A stretch of DNA of 56,306 nt, taken from the IMG/VR virus record IMGVR_UViG_3300027985_000330, positions 1 through 56,306 of that record; one strand, given 5' to 3'. Positions 1-8,930 of the stretch are shown here, in pieces. The notes below the pieces were generated by a model. It searched no databases, was not told where the DNA came from, and worked only from the letters and a program-made list of their open reading frames with translations. The stretch is from a virus. Numbering within the stretch: position 1 is the first letter of the stretch; every line of letters begins with the position of its first letter. A program made the position numbers and the translations under genes.

Positions 1-152
1 ATATCTTCAACGGTCGTAGATGATTTTACCATAAACTCAACAACTCCAACTGATAAATCTATCGGTAATTCTGTTTCTTGATCTATCAGCGTTATATGAT
101 ATTTATAATCATCTCCGCGTCGTATTTCTAAAGGCTTATTTAGTGTTCGCAT
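1..152 (-). CDS. partial tail-region protein (N-terminus only)
   Basis: An open frame starts at the ATG whose complement is at 150-152 and runs off the left edge of the window, giving about 50 residues (start MRTLNKPLEIRRGDDY). A short N-terminal strand followed by a charged R-G-D-D turn and 'ITLID' resembles the N-terminus of small baseplate/tail proteins of the BppU type that lie next to tail-tip genes. That is a resemblance by eye only. It follows the J-like tip gene in the same orientation, so it probably belongs to the tail or fibre module. The upstream sequence has only a weak purine stretch as ribosome site. Confidence 0.5.
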   Translation of the reverse strand, partial: MRTLNKPLEIRRGDDYKYHITLIDQETELPIDLSVGVVEFMVKSSTTVED

Positions 153-211
153 GTTCAGTAGTTTTTAAGCATATTGAGTTTTAAGTTTTTTGCAACTTTT
201 GTAAATTTATA

Positions 212-226
212 GCGGCTCAAAGCCGC
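212..226. other. small inverted repeat in the gap after the J-like gene
   Basis: A perfect 6-bp stem GCGGCT/AGCCGC with a three-base loop lies in the 118-base gap between the J-like gene and the next partial gene. No T-run follows on the minus strand, so a factor-independent terminator is not supported. It could be an RNA processing site or chance. Confidence 0.3.
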
Positions 227-270
227 AACCAGCGAAAGGAAACAAAACTGGTCAAAATGGTTATTCATAG

Positions 271-3200
271 TTAGTTTAGATCGGGTTGATACCCACTTGG
301 AAACGATGGTGGATCAATAGGTTGAGATTCTGGAACCGGATATACCTTGACTCCGGCTGTTTCGCCATAAACACTTGTATCAATAACGCCTGTGGCTGGA
401 TTGATCTTCACTAACTGCGGAGAGAAGAAATTTCTAAATTTCCAATAACTATCACCGCTTGTCCACCCTCCGACCTGCTGGGCTACCGGATAACCCTCAA
501 TCATCCTATATAGATTTGTTCCGAGTTGATAATATACAGTATTTGCGAAGAACTTGAGAATGCTTAATGGCGGAGAATCTGGATCATTCTTTGCAATTGC
601 TTCCATGCCAGAAATTACGCCACCCGCATCAACCTTTAATCTATATCCAGCTGATGCATATACATTCCCGAATATATCTACCTTAATGAAGCTATCGAAT
701 AAAGCTTGAGATTTAGCGTATGCATCGTCCCCCCATCTTGTCTCAACGGATTGCAATCTTGTGTTTTGTGCTTCAAGCCTATCGCTTATTCCAGATACTG
801 GGGCTGTTATTTTTTGATCAACAATATCAATCGCTTGATTAACAGTAATCGTTGTTGAATAGTTATTTCTAAGTTCAGTTGTTAAAGAATTCAACTGAGT
901 TCCAGTTACTTGTATATTATTATCAATTCTTCCGATTTCTGAGCGATTATAGTTTATAGCTTCAGAATGACCACTCAACGAACCAAATATATTTGTGAAA
1001 TTCGTTGTAATGATTTGATATTGTTCAGCCCTAGCTAATTCTTCATTCGTCAATGCTGTTGATACTTGCAAAACAGCTGCCTCGTTTTCTGCCGCCTTAC
1101 TTGCGATTCCTTCAATTTGAAGTGCTAATAATCCATTTACTGTTTCAACGACTTGTCTGATTTCTGCAAATGTCGCACCATATCCGGCATCATTGAGTTG
1201 TATTGTAGCTATCAAATCATCAACCTCAGCGTTAAGCCTGTCGCTTATTTGATCGGCATAAGCAGTTAATTCATCTGTTCTTTGATTTGCATATTGCTCG
1301 AAATCATCTAATGCCTGAATTTCTTGTCGAACAACATCCGGACTATATAGATATGGAAAATCTGTTGCACCTTGCCCCAATTTACCATACCACGAAGACC
1401 AAAGCCCTTGACCAACATTGACACCCGCTACACGTATATATTGATAACCGCTTGTATATTTGAACTTTATAGAATTGGTGTATGTGATACCAAGTTGCTG
1501 CCAAGATAAACCATCTAATGATTTCTGGACAATAAAGTATTGAGCACCTAAAGAGCTGCTCCATGTCGCTTGTGCTGTTTGCAGCTCACCAACAACCTCT
1601 ATCACGGATATGGCATAAACATATGGTAAATCCGGTATGTAATCAGATGCGTTCCCGCCTGTTCCATTCGTTCCACCCGAAAAAATACCATCCGGCAATC
1701 CAGATTCTGTCGTATCATCTGCATCATATACGGTTTCGTCGTATTCAACCACACGCATCGTTACATTTTCGCCATCGCTTGGAGTAATAGATACGACCTT
1801 GCATATACCCGCAAAATTATCAGTTGGACCCAAAAACCAGTGAGCATTATTAGATTCAGCATCCAGCTTTAAACTGCTAACATCTATCGATCCATTGACT
1901 ACAATTTGATTTGTTTTGCCATTTCCATAGCAATCATAAGGTCCAAGAGGTTCTCCATTCTTTTTTCGCAATCCTACTTGGTAGGATTTTCCGCTTTCAA
2001 ACTCGATGGTTTTATCTGTATAAATAACATTTCCTTCAATTGCCTGAATGGTTCCGGAATAACCTAAAGCGGCTGAATCATGCGATAGATATATCAAGTC
2101 ACCATAATTCGGTATATTGCCTTCAAGTCCAGTTTGAAACGTGAAATTTTTTCTCAACTTGCGCTGTTGTGATCGGATCCGCATCCCCCATCTATACGCA
2201 ATTGTAACATCGCTAACGCCATTGATTTGAATCGTTTGTGGGTGAACCCCTAGATCATCGTCGACTTTACATAGAATAGTTTCTTTCGCGAATGTAACAC
2301 CATCTATATATTCAATTTCAACAGAGTCATATTCGCTTTCATCATAGAGGCTGAATTCCTCTGAAAACGTGCCTTGAATGATGTTTTCTTTGCTGAAGAC
2401 TGCCGTTGGTATCTCAAGCTTCTTGTCGGCCGTCATCGATATAAGCGTTCCATTCATGATTGGAATAGCCATACCAGCGCGAGCTACCGTTGCGGCAGCC
2501 TCCCAAACTGTAGTTGAGTTATCAAACACCCAGTCAAATGTAACACCTATTTCAGAAAAATATCTATCAAGCTCTAATAGCGATGGTAAATCGAGATAAG
2601 TATCGGATAGATTTGCACCATAAACCGATCTGAATATATCGCAATATGCCCAAACAAGTGATCGAGTTGCAACGCCGGTTTGCCATTGAACTCCGTTCCA
2701 TATATCGAGCTTTCGCGTTGCGATCACATTAATCCGATTTGCGCTTGATGAATTAAGGTTATTTGTCGCCCTTGCCGCAACTGCCAACAACGTTACATTA
2801 CCATAGTTTTTAGTTGATGGAAGAAATGCTCTTAATGATTCCCAAAATAGCGAATCTTGTGCAGATATATTTGTATTTGCTTGATTAGTGCGTTTCCCCC
2901 TGACTTCGTATCTACCGACCGGAACATTTGTTCCAATTGTAAATCGCTGCGGATCTACTGTTTTTAATGTTCTCGCAAATGTAAATAGCGTTTGCCAAGA
3001 TCCTATGGGTGTATTTCCGTCATCGATTTCGCGATATTCGAATAATGCATTTACGCTCGCAAAATCTTCCTTATTTTCGCTATTAATTGTATATAGTCCT
3101 TGCGGCAGTATTAAGTCTACCTCTATATAATTCGTTGTTGTTCCGACATCATTTGTTACGACTCCACCAATAAACCCCGTATACTCGCTTTCATTGCTTC

Positions 3201-3891
3201 CAAACAACTCAACATTCGAAATTTCGCTTGATGTAACAACGTTATCCGGAAATAGTGTAACAGATTCTCCAGGTTTATATATTTGATATGTAACATCTGT
3301 AAAATTGGAGATAGGAGTATCTTCAATTTGTATCGATTCGATATTATAGATTCCTTGACCTAAACAAAATAGTGAATATAACCATTGATCATTATCAACA
3401 TATTTATTATAGGGCTTGGCTGCATATGAAGGCCATAGACGATTTCGTCCGTATGGAACCTCGATAACCTGCCCAAGTTTAAACGCATTATTATGCCCAT
3501 TAAGATTATAAACACTCGCGGCTTCCTGGCGGTTTGAGCTACCGATTTCAGGAATCGGCATTGTTAATGCAATTGCTATAGATGCAACCGCTAAAACTGC
3601 CGAAATGATAATCCCCCAAGTTACGGGATCGAATCCAGATGGGTGTTCGATTAATGCGAATTGATCGTTTTTGCGTATCTTGCGTTTTCCCCAATCCGAT
3701 TGTAATATGTATTCTTTCGTTTTTAAATCCTGCATCAACAGACAACATTCTTTATGTCTGTTTTCCATCCCATTTTCTTTTAAAAATCTACGGATTGAAA
3801 TAGGACGTTCAACGACAAATACATTAGTCGATTCGATAACTTCAGAAATGTTCTGGTTGTATATATCGGTTATGTGTGCGATTTTACCCAT
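271..3891 (-). CDS. tail tip / host specificity protein (lambda gpJ-like)
   Basis: This 1206-residue protein is the largest in the window and sits at the end of the tail operon, after tape measure, L-like and NlpC/P60-like genes, the usual position of lambda gpJ. Near residues 85-115 there is an Ala/Ile-rich hydrophobic segment (SAVLAVASIAIAL) seen in the N-terminal part of many J proteins. The middle (about 450-700) has the beta-rich tail-hub region with 'GMAIPIMNG' and 'GDLIYLSHD'. The region around 780-860 looks like a fibronectin-type III module. A long coiled coil (about 880-1080) follows, then a short beta-rich C-terminus of about 110 residues. The protein should form the distal hub and contact the cell surface. 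It overlaps the next upstream gene by 8 bases. Confidence 0.85.
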   Translation of the reverse strand: MGKIAHITDIYNQNISEVIESTNVFVVERPISIRRFLKENGMENRHKECCLLMQDLKTKEYILQSDWGKRKIRKNDQFALIEHPSGFDPVTWGIIISAVLAVASIAIALTMPIPEIGSSNRQEAASVYNLNGHNNAFKLGQVIEVPYGRNRLWPSYAAKPYNKYVDNDQWLYSLFCLGQGIYNIESIQIEDTPISNFTDVTYQIYKPGESVTLFPDNVVTSSEISNVELFGSNESEYTGFIGGVVTNDVGTTTNYIEVDLILPQGLYTINSENKEDFASVNALFEYREIDDGNTPIGSWQTLFTFARTLKTVDPQRFTIGTNVPVGRYEVRGKRTNQANTNISAQDSLFWESLRAFLPSTKNYGNVTLLAVAARATNNLNSSSANRINVIATRKLDIWNGVQWQTGVATRSLVWAYCDIFRSVYGANLSDTYLDLPSLLELDRYFSEIGVTFDWVFDNSTTVWEAAATVARAGMAIPIMNGTLISMTADKKLEIPTAVFSKENIIQGTFSEEFSLYDESEYDSVEIEYIDGVTFAKETILCKVDDDLGVHPQTIQINGVSDVTIAYRWGMRIRSQQRKLRKNFTFQTGLEGNIPNYGDLIYLSHDSAALGYSGTIQAIEGNVIYTDKTIEFESGKSYQVGLRKKNGEPLGPYDCYGNGKTNQIVVNGSIDVSSLKLDAESNNAHWFLGPTDNFAGICKVVSITPSDGENVTMRVVEYDETVYDADDTTESGLPDGIFSGGTNGTGGNASDYIPDLPYVYAISVIEVVGELQTAQATWSSSLGAQYFIVQKSLDGLSWQQLGITYTNSIKFKYTSGYQYIRVAGVNVGQGLWSSWYGKLGQGATDFPYLYSPDVVRQEIQALDDFEQYANQRTDELTAYADQISDRLNAEVDDLIATIQLNDAGYGATFAEIRQVVETVNGLLALQIEGIASKAAENEAAVLQVSTALTNEELARAEQYQIITTNFTNIFGSLSGHSEAINYNRSEIGRIDNNIQVTGTQLNSLTTELRNNYSTTITVNQAIDIVDQKITAPVSGISDRLEAQNTRLQSVETRWGDDAYAKSQALFDSFIKVDIFGNVYASAGYRLKVDAGGVISGMEAIAKNDPDSPPLSILKFFANTVYYQLGTNLYRMIEGYPVAQQVGGWTSGDSYWKFRNFFSPQLVKINPATGVIDTSVYGETAGVKVYPVPESQPIDPPSFPSGYQPDLN

Positions 3892-4297
3892 TATAATGAT
3901 AAAATTTAATCGTTCTAAGTCCTAGATTTCTGAGTTGCTGCATATTATTAGCAACCACATTTCCGAAATCATAAGCATGTAATATAATGCCGCCATCTAT
4001 GTCGAAATAGCATCCAACATGATGAATTGCATTCTTTCTTGACATTGCGACCAAATCGAAATCAACAGGACTATCTGTTTGTATCCACTTTGGATTCTGT
4101 AGTCCCTTTGTCATCGCAAAAGATTTCTCAAAATTAGAATATACATTAACTTCGAGTTCTTGCGGAAATTCGCGTCCGTTGTATGTCTTATTCAGATACC
4201 AATATAATCCCCAGCAATCGAATACATTTGGTCCCCTACCAAGCGGTTCCCACTTGTTTCCTAAATGATTCAATATAATTTGTTTTGTAGGTATCAT
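3884..4297 (-). CDS. NlpC/P60-type tail assembly protein (gpK-like)
   Basis: The 137-residue protein has the NlpC/P60 pattern: Cys in 'NVFDCWGLYWY' (about residue 28), His in 'AIHHVGCYFDIDGG' and a later polar residue in 'IILHAYDF'. The family comprises cysteine peptidases that cut peptide cross-bridges of peptidoglycan. In lambda-like tails the protein is joined to tail-tip assembly and may open the wall at infection. Position between the L-like gene and the J-like gene is conserved for gpK. Its start ATG overlaps the last base of the upstream gene. No signal peptide is seen. Confidence 0.8.
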   Translation of the reverse strand: MIPTKQIILNHLGNKWEPLGRGPNVFDCWGLYWYLNKTYNGREFPQELEVNVYSNFEKSFAMTKGLQNPKWIQTDSPVDFDLVAMSRKNAIHHVGCYFDIDGGIILHAYDFGNVVANNMQQLRNLGLRTIKFYHYNG

Positions 4298-4791
4298 TAA
4301 TTTCCTAATGATGGAAAACGAAGTCTTGTATATCGTTGATTCGGATATGCTTTATTTCGGATGTTTGCAAACGTTGCTCTAGCCACTACTTCAAATGCCG
4401 TAACTTTTATATCTTTAACCGTCAAAACTAATGGTTGCGATGATGGACTTACTAGATTCGTTGTCAGATATTCCCGCAAAACAATAAATAGCGGTTTCTG
4501 CGATTTCGAAATAGATCGAACGAAGTTCCCAGGTGCTTGATTTACGTTATCAATAGATATGCTTAAGTCTGGGAATCCCTGATCGTCCTTCTTTGGTCGA
4601 GTATATCTAAAAGTTGTAGGTATGAATTCAGCTTGATTTCCGTCCTCTAGTTGCGCTATTATCGAGTCCCGTTGATTTACGATATAATACTGTGATCCGA
4701 TGTCATCATGTCTAAGCTCAAGCGTCTGCAGAATGACTCCATTCTCAAGGCTCGCCATTGCTTCTTTTAATGCTTCGTCGAATTGTGCCAT
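4297..4791 (-). CDS. DUF1833 / minor tail protein L-like
   Basis: 164 residues. The N-terminal helix and strands (FDEALKEAMAS, then VILQTLELRHDD) and the pattern 'FRYTRPKKDDQGFPDLSISIDN' fit the DUF1833 family, which replaces lambda gpL in many siphovirus tail tips. It sits between the 131-residue tail protein and the NlpC/P60 gene, as expected. It probably forms part of the tail tip ring. Assigned from sequence pattern plus gene order. Confidence 0.7.
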   Translation of the reverse strand: MAQFDEALKEAMASLENGVILQTLELRHDDIGSQYYIVNQRDSIIAQLEDGNQAEFIPTTFRYTRPKKDDQGFPDLSISIDNVNQAPGNFVRSISKSQKPLFIVLREYLTTNLVSPSSQPLVLTVKDIKVTAFEVVARATFANIRNKAYPNQRYTRLRFPSLGN

Positions 4792-4792
4792 A

Positions 4793-5188
4793 TTATGATA
4801 ATTCCGAATCTAAATCCGCTTCCGTCATTGGTGTAGGATTGAAGCATTCCAGCGTTGTTGAAACGTCCCAGAAGCCATTATTGAAGGTTGGCTGATAGAT
4901 TCCACCTTGCATCTGAACAATATGCCTTGCGCGTCCGTTCAGACCATCTATAGTTATGTAAAATTGATCAGTTCCATCGTTGATCTTATGCTTATGCCAT
5001 GATGCGAAAATCGCATATTGCTGACGCGTAAATCTCCATGTAAGCGAGAAATTGAAGTGCGTTGAGGTATCACTTCTGCGTTGCCGAATCCTACCGCTCT
5101 CCATCGTTGATCTAACGATATTTGAGATAGGTGTAATCTTATACGAATCCCACAACGGATCTGGTAAAACTGATGGGTATTCTTCCAT
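4793..5188 (-). CDS. minor tail protein (gpM-like position)
   Basis: 131 residues, beta-rich, with 'FNFSLTWRFTRQQYAIFASWHKHKIN' and 'FYITIDGLNGRARHIVQM', a pattern met in distal tail or tail-tip proteins that follow the tape measure gene. Its stop codon is two bases from the next gene and its start overlaps the tape measure stop, so all are translated from one message. Function is inferred from synteny with lambda gpM. Confidence 0.55.
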   Translation of the reverse strand: MEEYPSVLPDPLWDSYKITPISNIVRSTMESGRIRQRRSDTSTHFNFSLTWRFTRQQYAIFASWHKHKINDGTDQFYITIDGLNGRARHIVQMQGGIYQPTFNNGFWDVSTTLECFNPTPMTEADLDSELS

Positions 5189-7692
5189 TATGCGCCTAGT
5201 GGTTGTATGGTTGTTGTTTCACGAAGCGATTTCCAAAAATCACCTGTTTTATTTCTGACATCTCCAGCAAGTGACTTCTTTATTTCGTTAATAAGTAATG
5301 ACCAATTTCCAGATTCGTCTTGTTCTGCTGTAACTTGGACTGGTGCATTGTTTGTGATATAAACATTGCCTCCTGTTTTTCCTCCGGCTTTTGGGTCAAT
5401 AATTTTTTCCGATGGGTGAACTACCGCCCATTTTCCACCCATTCCATCGACTCCACCAACCCGAGGTCCATCCGCAATTTGACCACCGCCCAAGAAAGAT
5501 GCAGCATCCCCCATTCGAACCGATTTAATGCTAGATACGATGTTGGCTGTTTCTGCTATGATTATACCAACAGCGGCCAGCTTTTCATATATCGTTGTTC
5601 CCTGAGCCCATCCGTCGGAAATCGCTTTCGATATATTAACGGTTGCCATCGCAATCGAGAACGCTTTATTTAGCGCAAACATCGCTTTATATGCACTCGA
5701 ATTCTTCGATACGAGTTGATCGGTTAGCGACATCATTGCACTGCTAAAGCTTGCACCAACCCTTAATCTAATATCGGCTGTCCGTTTTTCTTGCTCTTGT
5801 AGAAATGTGAAATAATCCTGCCATTTTGATTTGGCATCTTCTGTATTCGGAACGAGTGGATTCGTCGATGTAGAAGATTCTCCATCTTGTTGATTTTGAG
5901 ATTGGCTTAATGCCTCTAAAACCTTAGCCTGAATCTCAGCTACTTTTTCTCGAATTTTTTCACTTGGCAATGCACTATTTAACATATTTCCAAGTGCTTC
6001 TTTCATCGCTTCAAGTGATTCTGTCCCTTGAAAATTTGCTAACTGATTAGATATAAAATCAAGTCCAGATACATCTCTAGTTCCGCTTGCTATCGATGCA
6101 ATTTCTGAGTTTAGTTTTGATATGGATTCAATAGCTCCAGTTACATCATTTTCAATTCTAGCAATTGGAGAAACTTTTATAATGCTGAACTTATTTGAAA
6201 AATTGATATATGCATTCCATCCATCAATCAAAGCATTAATTCCATCGATTGCTTTCTGAATTCCATATTGTCTAAATTCTATAAATGCAATTTGAGCCCC
6301 TTTTGATCCGATCTTTATCATCTTCCAAAGATCGGAAAAAAACATTTTGGCGCGTTCAATTACTTCTGTTACTTGCAATGTTCTAAACTTAACTTCATCC
6401 GACCATTCAACCCAATTAACTTTGATTGAAAGAATAGTTCTACGCATAATTTCAATTGCATTTGCACCAGCGGAAACAGCGGTCATCAATGATGTCAAAA
6501 TAACATCAGATATAAGTTGTATTTGTTCTTTAAATCCATTTGTTGAATTGTATGCGGCATCAAATTTATCTAATATATTTTCAATAATTGGAGCCAGATT
6601 TTCTCCAATAGAAATAAACGCATCTTTTATTCTATTAATCTGAACTGTAAATCTGGATGATAATGTTTCATAGCGTTTTCTTGCTTCTTCTGTCAATGCA
6701 GTGTTTTCGTTCCACGCTGTATTGCCCATTGCAATCGCTTTTGATAGCACGTTGCTAGCTCCCGACATACGCATCATTACATCCGTCAATCTTGCACCAT
6801 CTAATCCAAGATTCTCAATTATTGAGAAAACATCGCCACCATCTTTTTTTACCCGATTCAGACCGACGAGAAATTGCTGTAATGCGCCGACTGCATCTTT
6901 TTCGAATGCTTGCTTGAAACCAGAGCTTGTTAATCCGGCAATACTTGCAAAAACTTCAAGGCTTTCGTTTCCAGTTTTTGAAGCCTTCGACATTTCAATC
7001 ATCAAGCGACTGACTGCCGTCCCACCCATTTCGGATTCGACACCAACGCTCGACAATGCGGTAGACAGTGCAATTACCTGAGATTCTGTCATTCCCACCG
7101 TTTTAGCGGCACCAGCTAATCGCATAGCCATATCAACGATTTCCGCCTCCGTTGTGGCAAAGTTATTTCCGAGTGCAACAATCGTCGAACCAAGCTTATC
7201 AAAACTATCTTGCGGCATTTGCATAATGTTTGCAAATCTCGCTAATTCTGTAGCGGCTTGTTCGGCTGATAGATTCGTTGAATTACCCAAATCTATCATT
7301 GTTTTCGCAAACGCTGCTATGTTCTCTTTTTGGATTCCCAATTGTCCGGCAGCTTCAGCAACTTGGTTAATCTGATTAACATTAATCGGAATTTGCGTTG
7401 CCATTGCTCGAAATGTTTCTTGCAATTTCGCGTATTCTGATTCAGTAGCTTCAACCGTTTTTCGAACGCCTGCAAATGATGACTCGAATTCAGCAAATTG
7501 TTTTACTCCAATTACAGATACCGCAGCGACGGCGGCAGAAATAGCACCAGCAGCTCGCGTTGCCGTTCGAGTCACGTTATCCATGCTCGATTTCATTCGC
7601 GATTCCATGCGGCTCATGTTCGCCTCAAAGCGAGAAATATCCGCATTCAACCGAACTACCAATGAACCTAAATCTACCGCTCCGAATGACAT
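5188..7692 (-). CDS. tail tape measure protein (TP901 family)
   Basis: 834 residues. The N-terminus (SFGAVDLGSLVVRLNADISRFEANMSRM) and the region of about 60-330 with 'TQIPINVNQINQVAEAAGQLGIQ', 'STNLSAEQAATELARFANIM' and 'SQVIALSTALSSVGVESEMGGTAVSRLM' match the TP901 core of phage tape measure proteins. Long amphipathic helices follow, with a low-complexity SQSNQQDGESSTSTN linker near residue 600, then a hydrophobic Ala-rich stretch near 655-730 that may insert in the membrane on DNA ejection. Its length sets tail length; by the family rule of about 1.5 angstrom per residue the tail would be roughly 120 nm. Confidence 0.9.
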   Translation of the reverse strand: MSFGAVDLGSLVVRLNADISRFEANMSRMESRMKSSMDNVTRTATRAAGAISAAVAAVSVIGVKQFAEFESSFAGVRKTVEATESEYAKLQETFRAMATQIPINVNQINQVAEAAGQLGIQKENIAAFAKTMIDLGNSTNLSAEQAATELARFANIMQMPQDSFDKLGSTIVALGNNFATTEAEIVDMAMRLAGAAKTVGMTESQVIALSTALSSVGVESEMGGTAVSRLMIEMSKASKTGNESLEVFASIAGLTSSGFKQAFEKDAVGALQQFLVGLNRVKKDGGDVFSIIENLGLDGARLTDVMMRMSGASNVLSKAIAMGNTAWNENTALTEEARKRYETLSSRFTVQINRIKDAFISIGENLAPIIENILDKFDAAYNSTNGFKEQIQLISDVILTSLMTAVSAGANAIEIMRRTILSIKVNWVEWSDEVKFRTLQVTEVIERAKMFFSDLWKMIKIGSKGAQIAFIEFRQYGIQKAIDGINALIDGWNAYINFSNKFSIIKVSPIARIENDVTGAIESISKLNSEIASIASGTRDVSGLDFISNQLANFQGTESLEAMKEALGNMLNSALPSEKIREKVAEIQAKVLEALSQSQNQQDGESSTSTNPLVPNTEDAKSKWQDYFTFLQEQEKRTADIRLRVGASFSSAMMSLTDQLVSKNSSAYKAMFALNKAFSIAMATVNISKAISDGWAQGTTIYEKLAAVGIIIAETANIVSSIKSVRMGDAASFLGGGQIADGPRVGGVDGMGGKWAVVHPSEKIIDPKAGGKTGGNVYITNNAPVQVTAEQDESGNWSLLINEIKKSLAGDVRNKTGDFWKSLRETTTIQPLGA

Positions 7693-8058
7693 TTACTTTT
7701 TACGAATTTGCTTGCCTTCCATCAGCTTTCCAATCACAACAAAATTGACTAATTCCGCTTTTATCTTTTTCTTCCTTGCTTCTTTGTCTTCTTTTGCACT
7801 GGTTACTTTTACTTTTTTCGGGAAAAACGATTCTAACTTAGGATCGCCTTTTATCATTTTCTGTGTCGATATAAAATATAGAATCTGAGCTAGTAACCAT
7901 TCGATTTTACTATGTTCTTTATCTTTTTCCTCAAAATATAATGGCCATTTTTCATATTCTGATTTTGGCATTATAGATTTAACCATACATACCGGCATTC
8001 TCAAATGCGAAGCGATCTCAAACCAAGACCACTCCGCATATGTTAATCTATCAATTAT
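7693..8058 (-). CDS. tail assembly chaperone T domain, made by -1 frameshift (GT fusion)
   Basis: An open frame runs from the slippery site at 8058-8064 to 7693. It has no good ATG of its own before the conserved start (IIDRLTYAEWSWFEIASHLRMP). The 'YAEWSWFEIA' motif is the mark of the T part of lambda gpGT-type chaperones, and the rest is Lys/Glu-rich and helical. It is in frame -1 to the upstream G gene, so the expected product is a fusion of about 239 residues made in minor amount. In lambda the fusion binds the tape measure protein and recruits tail tube subunits. Translation could also begin at TTG 8004, giving 103 residues, but the motif would then be cut. Confidence 0.8.
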   Translation of the reverse strand: MIDRLTYAEWSWFEIASHLRMPVCMVKSIMPKSEYEKWPLYFEEKDKEHSKIEWLLAQILYFISTQKMIKGDPKLESFFPKKVKVTSAKEDKEARKKKIKAELVNFVVIGKLMEGKQIRKK

Positions 8059-8411
8059 TTTTTTTTATATTTTCCCAAGCAATTGATTTCTTGACACTTA
8101 TCAAAAAGTGCATCTTGTGCAGTATGAACCCATGAACCGATTAAATCTTGCGGAACGTTTTCGAATCCAGATTCTGTCTTTTTAAAAAGACACATAGAAA
8201 TAAGAAGAGATGAATTTCCGACAGTTGGATTTAGTTTTCTTGGTTTGTATCCAGTTGTTTTATCTTCATTTACATAAAAATCAAACTCCATAAAACCTTT
8301 TTCAACGTCATCCCAACGTTCTGCATCGACTCCGTTTAGTTCCCTGATTTCATAATCAACTCCGTCAATCTGAACGGGTTCGTATTTATAACCAGTTTTT
8401 ACTTTCAGCAT
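8055..8411 (-). CDS. tail assembly chaperone G
   Basis: 118 residues, between the major tail protein and the tape measure gene, the usual place for lambda gpG. It contains the start 'MLKVKTGYKYEPVQIDGVDYEIRELNG' and a C-terminus of three Lys codons that form the frameshift signal. A ribosome site AAAAGGAAAC lies before the ATG. In known phages G is needed at high level with a few percent GT to assemble the tail shaft around the tape measure. Confidence 0.75.
   Translation of the reverse strand: MLKVKTGYKYEPVQIDGVDYEIRELNGVDAERWDDVEKGFMEFDFYVNEDKTTGYKPRKLNPTVGNSSLLISMCLFKKTESGFENVPQDLIGSWVHTAQDALFDKCQEINCLGKYKKK
8058..8064 (-). promoter_or_regulatory. -1 ribosomal frameshift heptamer A_AAA_AAA
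   Basis: On the minus strand the G frame reads TAT AAA AAA AAA TAA. The last two Lys codons with the preceding A make the heptamer A AAA AAA, followed directly by the G stop codon. A -1 slip puts the ribosome in the T frame (ATA ATT GAT AGA), which is open for 121 codons. Frameshifting at this place is the conserved rule for long-tailed phages. Confidence 0.85.
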
Positions 8412-8436
8412 TGTGTTTCCTTTTGTTTATTGTTTA

Positions 8437-8856
8437 TTACGCAAAAGCTGGAGCAGTTTCAGTTCCGCTACTCAACATGGTAGGCATAATTTCCATTGTC
8501 AAAGTAGGTCTTCCTTCGCTAGTCAATTCACTGCGAGTCATTGAACTTACAAATGCGTTTACAGCTTCAGTCCCATTATCAGGCATGGTTACAGTAACCA
8601 ATTGACTTGTGTTTTGAAATGCAAGAATCTTTGCAATATCATCAGTCGAATATGCAAATACAGCGGTAGCCGGAGTGACATCAATCAGCGGGCTTGCAGA
8701 TTTAGTCTTGTATTTAGCGTTCGACATTGTAGTCTGTTCAATTGTCGCAACCGTAAATCCCCATGGTGTAAATGAGATGAGATCGCATTCGATTCCAGGC
8801 GAACTATCGCTTGCGAAAGTGATTGATGTATCGTGACCATTAAGTAAGAGTGCCAT
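8437..8856 (-). CDS. major tail (tube) protein
   Basis: 139 residues, beta-rich and low in charge, with 'GHDTSITFASDSSPG' at the N-terminus and 'SEGRPTLTMEIMPTMLSSG' near the end. Position just upstream of the G/GT chaperones fits lambda gpV/phage tail tube. The spacing from the next gene upstream (74 bases) and a promoter-like sequence there suggest that it may be made at a higher level than its neighbours. Confidence 0.75.
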   Translation of the reverse strand: MALLLNGHDTSITFASDSSPGIECDLISFTPWGFTVATIEQTTMSNAKYKTKSASPLIDVTPATAVFAYSTDDIAKILAFQNTSQLVTVTMPDNGTEAVNAFVSSMTRSELTSEGRPTLTMEIMPTMLSSGTETAPAFA

Positions 8857-8887
8857 AATTTATTTTCCTTGGTTAACCTTGTTGTTT

Positions 8888-8915
8888 AAAATAGTGAACA
8901 TATGTTTAATTGCAA
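8888..8915 (-). promoter_or_regulatory. possible promoter for major tail protein gene
   Basis: Minus strand TTGCAA, a 16-base spacer, then TATTTT, ending about 30 bases before the major tail gene start. The -10 box matches the consensus in four of six places. The call is weak but the gap is one of the few in this operon. Confidence 0.35.
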
Positions 8916-8930
8916 TTTTTTGAGAACGAT

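Noticed and set aside
5320-5673. 117-residue plus-strand frame opposite the tape measure gene
   Set aside because: Shadow frame; no plus-strand gene elsewhere in the window, no promoter or ribosome site, low-complexity composition.
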